DNA of 64,000 nucleotides from Candidatus Zhuqueibacterota bacterium. GTDB taxonomy: Bacteria > Zhuqueibacterota > Zhuqueibacteria > Oceanimicrobiales > Oceanimicrobiaceae. A model generated the notes under the pieces. That model was not told where the DNA came from and made no database searches. It worked only from the letters and a program-made list of their open reading frames with translations. The translations under genes were made by a program, and so were the position numbers. Shown piece by piece: positions 57,464 to 64,000 of this stretch (the first letter of the stretch is position 1; each line of letters starts with the position of its first letter). Location of the stretch: contig JAJDAD010000011.1 of assembly GCA_029262055.1 (NCBI GenBank), positions 1-64,000 of the forward strand, read 5' to 3'.

Positions 57464-59176
57464 TCAACGATTGATGCCAAAATTCAAAGAAACCTCGTTC
57501 CGATCTATCCCGGCCCGGCTGCCGTCGGAGAGTTCAATGTTCTTTGAAAACGCCACACTGCCGGACAGTCCGAGGTAGAAATTTCTAAATACTTCGTAGC
57601 TCGTTTCCAGGCCCAGCCGGCTTCTCTTTTCCAGCGCTCCGCCCAGGAATCTTGAACTTACGGAAGCGCCTTCACCAAACGGCTGACTAATCTCTCCACC
57701 GGCATTATTGTTGGGTTCATTGTCGCCATGGCGAAATTTGGTAAAATTTGCCGCTACCACCAGACTCTTCGAAAAGCGATAGACCGCTTCCGCAAAAAGT
57801 TCATCGGAATTCGGGCCGATGCGGTGGCCGAGTCCGGTGTTGAAATGCGTGAACTGGTTGATCTGTCGACGATGCGAATACAGAAACGGCCGGGTGCGGG
57901 CATACTCCAGCCTCAGATCGAGATTAGGGACACGAAGAGCATCGACCCACAAACCGCCTGCCAGCAGCCCCGTCTTGTTGCCAAAAAAATTGCTGCCCAA
58001 TTTGGTTGTAGAGAGATCATCGATGAACAACTCGCCATAAAGCTTGGTATTGGGAATCGCCATAAACTCGAAATCAAAACCCAGGGTCGCGTTGTCATCA
58101 TCGCTCAAAAAATGCTCGGCGGAGCGATAGAAGTTGATCGGGTTCAGGTAGGCGATCTCCAGGCGGCGATTGCCGAATATCACAGTCTCGTGCAAGCCGA
58201 CATTGAGCCATCTGGCCACGTCGATCTCGATACGATGGGCCACCAGACTTTTAGGTGCTGTCCTTCCGTCCTGCTGCGCGATCCTGGGAAAAGTACGCAA
58301 GAATCCCCAAAGCCAGGTGAACTTCAGACGCCAGAACCTGGACTGCAGTTTTATTTGGTCAAAAGAAGTGGCGTTGTCGGAAAGCGCCAAAGCGCCGTTT
58401 GCTCCCGGCCCCCAGTAATTTTGGTTCTTGCCCAACTGGACTTGCAAGTAAGGAAGTTTGAAGACGAGGTAGGCGTTGGTTTCATCGTGCCAGATGTGGG
58501 TGCCGTAGCCGTTGACAAAGCCAAGACCCGGCAGGGAAATGTCAAACCGGTCCGGGTATGAGCGTGTGCCCCATTCTTTGGTGTCCCTGAAATCAAAAAA
58601 GAAACCGATGTGCTCACCCAGGTTACCACGCACGCGGAAGCCATGCGACCGCTCAAAAACTCGCTCGGTTCCGCGCACCGAATCAGTGCCGGCATAAAGC
58701 AATTGCTGTGAAAAGACCGGGTCGACAAATGCCTGAAAATCTGCACTTTTTATACTGAACAGGTTGCGGTTGTTTTTGTACAAAAAGCCTGGAAAAGCCT
58801 TACCGAAGACCGGGTGCTGCTTGAGCTGTTCGATTTGCGTGCGGTAGTGAATACCGTTGGAGCCGGTTGCCTTTATGAACTCTTCTTTAAACTCAAACCG
58901 GAGAAAGGCAAGCTGTCGCGTCTCTACCGGGTTCAACCTGGCGCCTTGCCTGACCCTGTCCTGCACTTGGACCAGGTAACGCACAACCTCATCGCGACTG
59001 AAGGGTTTCACACCGTTGAGTACACCACGGACCAATCCCCTGGCCTCCATGCGTTCGATAAAATCATAGGCCCAGTGCTGCAGCGGCAGATCGGTGGACT
59101 GCGCCAGGGCCAGTGGCCCCCAAAATGTGCAATATAATAGAACAGTCGCGCCACAGATCGTTCGAAACTGAAACAT
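57464..59176 (-). CDS. Wzi-like capsule assembly outer-membrane protein
   Basis: The 570-residue protein starts at ATG 59176 with a signal peptide (TVLLYCTFWGPLALAQ). A short N-terminal helical region (HWAYDFIERMEARGLVRG) precedes a long beta-barrel-like part with alternating aromatic residues and NRNLFSIKSADFQAFVDP. Barrel-like strands continue to the end (NEVSLNFGINR). The region near 220-330 resembles Wzi, which anchors capsule to the cell surface. It lies between the Wzz/GumC-like protein and the sugar genes. The exact family should be tested. Confidence 0.65.
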   Translation of the reverse strand: MFQFRTICGATVLLYCTFWGPLALAQSTDLPLQHWAYDFIERMEARGLVRGVLNGVKPFSRDEVVRYLVQVQDRVRQGARLNPVETRQLAFLRFEFKEEFIKATGSNGIHYRTQIEQLKQHPVFGKAFPGFLYKNNRNLFSIKSADFQAFVDPVFSQQLLYAGTDSVRGTERVFERSHGFRVRGNLGEHIGFFFDFRDTKEWGTRSYPDRFDISLPGLGFVNGYGTHIWHDETNAYLVFKLPYLQVQLGKNQNYWGPGANGALALSDNATSFDQIKLQSRFWRLKFTWLWGFLRTFPRIAQQDGRTAPKSLVAHRIEIDVARWLNVGLHETVIFGNRRLEIAYLNPINFYRSAEHFLSDDDNATLGFDFEFMAIPNTKLYGELFIDDLSTTKLGSNFFGNKTGLLAGGLWVDALRVPNLDLRLEYARTRPFLYSHRRQINQFTHFNTGLGHRIGPNSDELFAEAVYRFSKSLVVAANFTKFRHGDNEPNNNAGGEISQPFGEGASVSSRFLGGALEKRSRLGLETSYEVFRNFYLGLSGSVAFSKNIELSDGSRAGIDRNEVSLNFGINR

Positions 59177-59288
59177 TCTCGACGACTTTCGGTTAAAATT
59201 GAAGCGTTTTGTTGTGAAGAGGATAGCTAACTTGCCGACACGTGAGTGGTGATCCGGAAAAGACCATGCGGACCGACGACTGAGGCCT

Positions 59289-60560
59289 CTACTTCTTCCC
59301 AGGTTTCGCAAAGTACTTTTCTATTCTCTCCCTGAATTCATGATAGTCCCGCTTTAGCTCGCCGCCAAAATGCTGGATTTTCTCAAAATCCGCCTCATTT
59401 GCCCTGACGTTATTCGCATACTCGATCAAAAAGCTCGCGAAAACGCTGAAGGAAAATCCAAGAAACAAAGCGACCAGCACCAGAAGTTTCCGCTTCGGGC
59501 TAGTGCGTTTTTCGGGAGGTAAGGCGACATCCAGGACCTGGACGGTCGGGGTATCTCTCGCCTCCTGAATTTTTGCGCTGTAGTACTGCTGATTGAGGAG
59601 TTGCCAGACGGTCTCCTGCACCTTGACTTCGCGTATCAAGCTTGCAAATTTCAGACCAACTTCCGGCACTTTCGCAAACGGAATAAAATAGTCTCTCTGC
59701 TCCTCAAACGGGACGGAATTCCCAAATTGCAGGTGTTCAAACTGTTTGCGCAGCTCATATAGTTCCTTCTGCAAGCGCAAGATGACAGGGTTGTCGGCCT
59801 TCATGGTTTGCTTGGCCACTTCCAGCTCAACCTCTCTGCCGATGATGGTCCCCTTGATTTCACCGGCCTTTTCAATCGCGACCCTGGTCTGCTCCTCCAG
59901 GTTAACCGCTTTAGATTCTGACTGGAAGGTCGCGAGCTGCTGCGATGCCCGCGCCAGGTTTGCTTCGGTCAGGGCCAGTTGCTCCTCGATGTAAACGCGC
60001 GAACTTTTCGCCTTCGACAGGCTCTTTTCCTGATTCACCTTGTCCAGCGCAGCCACAAACGCCCGTGCCACTTGCGCCGCCAGGTCCGGATCGCGCATCT
60101 CCACCGAAATCTCGATGACACCCTGATCGTTTGCGGAAAGCGATGCTTTTTTGTGCAACGTGGTCAGAGCATCCTGCCTGCCGTCCTCGTCCCATATCTG
60201 AAAGAGGTTTTGCTGCTTGCCTGCAAAATCGTAAGTGGTATTCAAAACCAGTTCGCCGACAGTCCGGCTGCTGAGGATCTCTACAAAGATCTCCGAAGAC
60301 GTGGTTCCCAGGCCACTGAGATTCAAGAATGAAGCATCGCTATTGGCCAGCAGACTGGTCAGACTTTGTGATTTCCCTTCGTCAGGCGGCAGCAGCGTAG
60401 TGGTCGCAGTGTACGTTGAGGGCAAAACAAAACTGACGAGCAGAGCCAGCAGGCCGGCAAAAAGCGTGTTGCGGCCTATCATTCTCCTGTGGTCGATGAC
60501 TACGCTGAGGTAATCAAGCAAGTTGATTTCGTCATCGGGTTTGTGTTCCGGCTTGTTCAT
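59289..60560 (-). CDS. Wzz/GumC-like chain-length determinant
   Basis: The 423-residue protein has the PCP layout: an N-terminal TM (NTLFAGLLALLVSFVLP), a long periplasmic coiled-coil region (about 60-375) and a C-terminal TM (LLVLVALFLGFSFSVFASFLIEY) preceded by the family Pro-rich segment LPPEKRTSPKRK. No BY-kinase domain is fused, so polymer length may be set without tyrosine phosphorylation or by a separate kinase elsewhere. It lies between the Wza-like and Wzi-like genes. Confidence 0.9.
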   Translation of the reverse strand: MNKPEHKPDDEINLLDYLSVVIDHRRMIGRNTLFAGLLALLVSFVLPSTYTATTTLLPPDEGKSQSLTSLLANSDASFLNLSGLGTTSSEIFVEILSSRTVGELVLNTTYDFAGKQQNLFQIWDEDGRQDALTTLHKKASLSANDQGVIEISVEMRDPDLAAQVARAFVAALDKVNQEKSLSKAKSSRVYIEEQLALTEANLARASQQLATFQSESKAVNLEEQTRVAIEKAGEIKGTIIGREVELEVAKQTMKADNPVILRLQKELYELRKQFEHLQFGNSVPFEEQRDYFIPFAKVPEVGLKFASLIREVKVQETVWQLLNQQYYSAKIQEARDTPTVQVLDVALPPEKRTSPKRKLLVLVALFLGFSFSVFASFLIEYANNVRANEADFEKIQHFGGELKRDYHEFRERIEKYFAKPGKK

Positions 60561-60657
60561 CTATCCTTTCGGTAGTGTTTATTCATAAAGATAACATCCG
60601 ATCAGCACACCATGCGGCTTTGAATTACAGCCGCACGTCCGCGGCTCCCTGAGTCGC

Positions 60658-62658
60658 CTAATTACTCGCCCTATCAATGATCAGGTAGATCGAAGCGAGT
60701 TGCGCGGCCACCGTCACCGTCTGCAGAAAGACAGGCCAAAACCTTCTGTCTGACTTGCGTGGCACCCATATGATGTCGCCTGCTGCGAAGGAATCCACAT
60801 CTTCGTCATCCACCACCTCCCCCGACACCTTAATCACCTTGGTCTTGCGCAGCTCGGCGTCCCAGGAAGCGCCACCCGACCTGGCAAGATAGTACTCAAG
60901 CTTAGCGCCAGGCAGATAGGTGACGCCGCCAGGTTTGGCGACGCTACCCGTAACGGTGACAATTCTGGGCGCTTTGGGAATTACGATGACATCGCCGTCT
61001 TCCAGTATGACGTCCTCACTGCGGTCGCCTTCTCGCATCAGCCGCCCGAAGTTCACAACGATCTGTTTTACGTCTGCGGAATTCTGACGCATGACAAGAT
61101 ACTGGTATTCCAGTTCGGTCATATCTTCGCGTCCCATATCCTGCAATCGCTCAAACTCCTTGTCAAACCGGAGACGTGAACTTTCCCGAATCAGACGCGC
61201 TTCCTGCAAGAATGCGTCATCGGTAAACCCGCCTGCCTTTGTCAGAATTTCACTCAAGGACGTTTTGTCTTTTTCGATGGGATAAGCACCAGGAAACAGG
61301 ACTTCGCCATCGACCTGCACCAAAAGTCCAACTTGCCACTCCGGGATCTGGCGGATAAAAACCTGATCATCTTCCTCGAGCAACGGGTTACTGTGGCCGT
61401 TGCCGCCAAGCTGTTCCTGCAAACTGACTTTCTGGAACCTGGTTGGCTGGCCCGGGTCAACTTTCGCGACCTCAGCTTCCAGGGTGTATGCTTTTCGGGT
61501 CAGATTGCCTGCCTTCAGAATCAGATCCTCCAAGTGCATATTGTCTGCCAGATCGTACGTGCCGGGACGCCTGATTTCGCCGTAAATGGACACTTGCCTT
61601 TTGTGCAGTTGCTCAATTTTCGAGTAGACCGTTACCGCATCGTGGTTACGAAGGACAAGATCCAGCGCACTGTCGCCTTGTGCGATTGCAGAAAAATCAG
61701 GGTACACTACGGCCGCTCCGCCATCAGCCCGCATGCGAGTTACCTCGATCTTGGATTCGAAGGCCAAGTCCGTGAAACCGCCGGCCAGTTCGATCAAATC
61801 CGAAAGACGCTCCCGCTGGCCTGGCTTGAGTTCAAAAATGGCGGGCCGGTGTACTTCTCCGCGGATACTGACTTTATCGTGTGCCACAGGTACAAAAACC
61901 CTGTCCCCAGCCTGTAAAAACACGTCTTCGGTCCCGGCCCCACTCATGAGGAACTGGTATAAATCGACGGATGCAAACACACTTTCATCCCGAATCAACT
62001 GAATGTCGCGGATGGAACCCTTCGAAGTCGGACCGCCCGCGACGATAATGGCATCCAGTACCGTATTCAGAGCACTAAGCAAATATCTGCCGGGACGCCG
62101 AACGTCGCCCACCACCGAAACCGTGACGTTTTTGGGCTGCAGCAACATGATATCCAGATGGAAATTATCGTAGTATTGCGAGAGTTTATTTTCCAGGCTG
62201 CGCTCGACTTCCGCCAGGTCGAGGCCCCAAACGTACAGGACACCTGCGGGGGGGACAAACACCTTGCCTTCGACATTGACAACCACATCGAGGGTCTGCT
62301 GGACGTTGCCGAGCAGATAGATCCCCAGGCGATCTCCGGGGCCAAGCGTGTACTCGCCGGGCAATGCCATGGACTCGGAACTGAACTCAAGGACGTCGCC
62401 GCGCTCGCGAGTAAACAAATCAAATCCAAAAGGAGCCAGGCTGACACCGGATTGCACGGCCGGCTGCATGGATGCATCGCTGCCCTGGGTTATCAGGACC
62501 CGTGAACTTTCGGAAAAAGGATTAGTGGATTGTACTTGATAAGGGGGGGCAAACCGGGACGTGTCCGTGGGCGCCTTTCGGCTCATTTGTCCGGAGGCCT
62601 GGTGCGCAGAAGCGATAAGAAAAACAAAGGCGCAGGCCCATCTCAACATCCTGTTCAT
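60658..62658 (-). CDS. Wza-like SLBB polysaccharide export protein
   Basis: The protein is about 666 residues from ATG 62658; the frame can also start at a TTG at 62670. A signal peptide (RWACAFVFLIASAHQASG) precedes the Poly_export domain (LGPGDRLGIYLLGNVQQTLDVVVNVEGKVFVPPAG, seen in parts). Several SLBB repeats follow, with VSVVGDVRRPGRYLL, VSIYGEIRRPGTYDL and VTVTGSVAKPGG. A C-terminal hydrophobic helix (VFLQTVTVAAQLASIYLII) differs from classic Wza. It forms the outer-membrane/periplasmic export channel for the polymer and is the first gene of the locus. Confidence 0.92.
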   Translation of the reverse strand: MNRMLRWACAFVFLIASAHQASGQMSRKAPTDTSRFAPPYQVQSTNPFSESSRVLITQGSDASMQPAVQSGVSLAPFGFDLFTRERGDVLEFSSESMALPGEYTLGPGDRLGIYLLGNVQQTLDVVVNVEGKVFVPPAGVLYVWGLDLAEVERSLENKLSQYYDNFHLDIMLLQPKNVTVSVVGDVRRPGRYLLSALNTVLDAIIVAGGPTSKGSIRDIQLIRDESVFASVDLYQFLMSGAGTEDVFLQAGDRVFVPVAHDKVSIRGEVHRPAIFELKPGQRERLSDLIELAGGFTDLAFESKIEVTRMRADGGAAVVYPDFSAIAQGDSALDLVLRNHDAVTVYSKIEQLHKRQVSIYGEIRRPGTYDLADNMHLEDLILKAGNLTRKAYTLEAEVAKVDPGQPTRFQKVSLQEQLGGNGHSNPLLEEDDQVFIRQIPEWQVGLLVQVDGEVLFPGAYPIEKDKTSLSEILTKAGGFTDDAFLQEARLIRESSRLRFDKEFERLQDMGREDMTELEYQYLVMRQNSADVKQIVVNFGRLMREGDRSEDVILEDGDVIVIPKAPRIVTVTGSVAKPGGVTYLPGAKLEYYLARSGGASWDAELRKTKVIKVSGEVVDDEDVDSFAAGDIIWVPRKSDRRFWPVFLQTVTVAAQLASIYLIIDRASN

Positions 62659-62790
62659 GAAAGAAAACAACCGAATTCTTTAAGAGTATTCCTTTACCGA
62701 ATTGTAAAAGATAGTAAAAGGCCTTTACACAGTCAATACTAATCTGGCCTGCCAAAAGCGTCGGGCGGCCATTTACATTTTGCCGGTTTC

Positions 62791-62832
62791 AAAAAAAATA
62801 AGGCCGGGAAACGCCTGTCACATTTCCCGGCC
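62791..62832 (-). terminator. intrinsic terminator of the Ig-like repeat gene
   Basis: Perfect 10-bp arms GGCCGGGAAA (62802-62811) and TTTCCCGGCC (62823-62832) flank an 11-base loop. On the minus strand the stem is followed by TTATTTTTTTT, a clear U-run. It lies 26 bases after the stop at 62858. Confidence 0.93.
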
Positions 62833-62857
62833 CGTCTACGAGGGAGGAAGAAACAAA

Positions 62858-64000
62858 TCAGCGTAAAAGTGTCATCATGCGCACCCGCCTTTCCAGTGCG
62901 TCGGCCGCGGGCCCGGATCCGCGAGCAACTTCAAGGCTGTAGATGTACACGCCGCTTGGCACCGAGATCTCATCATCGTTGCGGCCATCCCAAGCCATTG
63001 CATGAAACCCTCCGGCCAGTTCGGCTTTGACCAGGGTCCTGACCGTCTGGCCAAGCGGATTGTAAATTTTTAGCAGAATTTTTCGCTGCCGGTCGAGAAA
63101 GAAACGAATCTCCGTTTCCGGGTTGAACGGATTCGGGTAATTGGGTAGCAAGGTGAAAGTATCCGGGCCACTTGCCGTTCCGTTGCCCGGCCCAAAATCC
63201 GCATCCGGGCCGATCATGTAGGTCAGGCTGCCGGGCTGCACTACATTGCCTTTGTCCGAGCGGTCCGGAATGTCCTGCACCGACAGAGTATATTCCTGAT
63301 TCTCCACGTGCTGGCCGGTGATCAGATGGACCGTGCTCAGATTGGTTGAAAGAATCGCGCCCACCACTGTGACCGGAGGATTGATCGAGTAATTGCCAAT
63401 GTCTTCCGCGCCAACCTGGTCGAGCGGTTCACTGAAATTGACATCGATCTGGGTGCGACCGTTGACCCCGACCGAAATCAGCGATGGGGGCGTCCTGTCT
63501 TCTGCATTGAAATCAGCTACGTAATCAATCTTGCTCTCCGGCAATCGATTAGCGGCGAGATCTTCGATGTTTGCCATGGTCAACCGGTATTGTTGTTGAT
63601 CATTGTGCGGTGCTGTAGTTAGTTTCACGACGCTGTGATTCCTGGTCCGCTTCGCGCGTAGAATGGTAACATCCGGCTCGATCCTGAAGTTGTTCAAATC
63701 CTCAGCCTGTGACTTGCTGAGATTCTCACTGAACGTGATTTTCACGATGGTCGGACTTTGCAGCACAACGGCTTTGGTTGCCGGTGGCACGTTGTCCGTA
63801 TCGATGGCCGGCATGCGGTAACTTTTCGCCGAGCCGGTCCTGACTTTGTCGCCCGAGGCATTTTCCAGGTTGGTGACCGCAAGCACATAGTCTGTGTCGG
63901 GTCGATGGGCCGAAGTAACCAAATGCACAGTCGACGGGTCAGAGCCAGGCAACGCACCGATCACGGCGATGTCAGGGTTTATGGCGTAATTGCGAAAATC
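62858..64000 (-). CDS. secreted Ig-like (SbsA-type) repeat protein, 3' part, with YPNPFNP domain
   Basis: The frame is open to the window edge, so the 5' end is missing. At least three Ig-like repeats of about 95 residues are seen, each with NYxIxPxxxVxGA, STVHLxTxxH and a YxLxVxNxxD pattern. These resemble the SbsA/Big-type Ig-like modules found in large surface proteins. The last 85 residues begin LLPNYPNPFNPETEIRFFL and end in a FlgD-like Ig domain (RRVRMMTLLR), the presumed type IX sorting tail. The role is likely cell-surface display. It ends at a strong terminator. Confidence 0.83.
   Translation of the reverse strand, partial: DFRNYAINPDIAVIGALPGSDPSTVHLVTSAHRPDTDYVLAVTNLENASGDKVRTGSAKSYRMPAIDTDNVPPATKAVVLQSPTIVKITFSENLSKSQAEDLNNFRIEPDVTILRAKRTRNHSVVKLTTAPHNDQQQYRLTMANIEDLAANRLPESKIDYVADFNAEDRTPPSLISVGVNGRTQIDVNFSEPLDQVGAEDIGNYSINPPVTVVGAILSTNLSTVHLITGQHVENQEYTLSVQDIPDRSDKGNVVQPGSLTYMIGPDADFGPGNGTASGPDTFTLLPNYPNPFNPETEIRFFLDRQRKILLKIYNPLGQTVRTLVKAELAGGFHAMAWDGRNDDEISVPSGVYIYSLEVARGSGPAADALERRVRMMTLLR

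Noticed and set aside
57728-58561. 277-codon plus-strand frame opposite the Wzi-like gene
   Set aside because: Antisense shadow, no family signature, no ribosome site.

Overview
The window looks like one contig from an uncultured, diderm, aerobic bacterium of the FCB group, most like the KSB1/Calditrichota kind. This is an inference. It rests on four exported proteins ending in a short Ig-like C-terminal domain opened by a YPNPF motif (type IX secretion/FlgD-like style), a gingipain-type C25 protease, a hybrid two-component regulator of the Bacteroidota kind, an SBBP-repeat protein, a caa3-type oxidase operon, and Wza/Wzi-like capsule export parts. No rRNA, tRNA, CRISPR array or phage was seen.

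Layout. 1-1812: 3' part of a Ser/Thr kinase fused to two RDD membrane domains. 2101-3255: membrane acyltransferase, separated by a bidirectional terminator from a large secreted SBBP/HYR protein (3500-7366, minus), which lies downstream of a hybrid sensor kinase with an AraC output domain (7854-12080, minus). 12.36-12.53 kb: broken REP-type (Y1) transposase. 12606-13106: DinB protein. 13272-17930: cytochrome c oxidase operon (subunits II, I, two III-like paralogues, IV) with two small membrane proteins, one of only 38 codons. 18-21 kb: DUF4345 protein, NmrA-like reductase and a divergent AraC regulator, among palindromic repeats. 21038-22609: leucine-rich-repeat lipoprotein, followed by a 194-bp tandem duplication.

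23-33.8 kb (minus): acetyl-CoA synthetase, M14 carboxypeptidase, OB-fold lipoprotein, gamma-glutamyltransferase, 4-TM protein, BNR-propeller protein and DUF1569 protein. 34.2-35.4 kb (plus): DinB protein and a small secreted protein. 35.4-37.1 kb (minus): compact operon macro domain - YlxR - L7Ae - 5-formyl-THF cyclo-ligase. 37227-42983 (minus): a 1918-residue C25 peptidase with two ILEI/FAM3-like domains.

42990-62658 (all minus, many overlapping stops and starts): a Wzy-dependent exopolysaccharide/capsule locus. In transcription order: Wza-like SLBB exporter, Wzz/GumC-like protein, Wzi-like barrel, DegT aminotransferase, Gmd, Fcl, Wzx flippase, methyltransferase, ATP-grasp ligase, PHP hydrolase, NodB-like deacetylase, Wzy polymerase, three GT4 glycosyltransferases and a WecA-like initiating transferase. 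The proposed flow is lipid-linked initiation by the WecA-like enzyme, assembly by the GT4 enzymes with GDP-6-deoxy sugars from Gmd/Fcl, flipping by Wzx, polymerisation by Wzy/Wzz, and export by the Wza-like protein with Wzi-like surface attachment. The deacetylase/PHP/ATP-grasp trio is the least explained part. 62858-64000: 3' end of a secreted Ig-like repeat protein followed by a clear terminator.

The strongest candidates for new biology are the double ILEI-like/C25 protease, the ATP-grasp/PHP/deacetylase cassette inside the polysaccharide locus, the small membrane proteins of the oxidase operon, and several dispersed hairpin and 3'-end repeat families.
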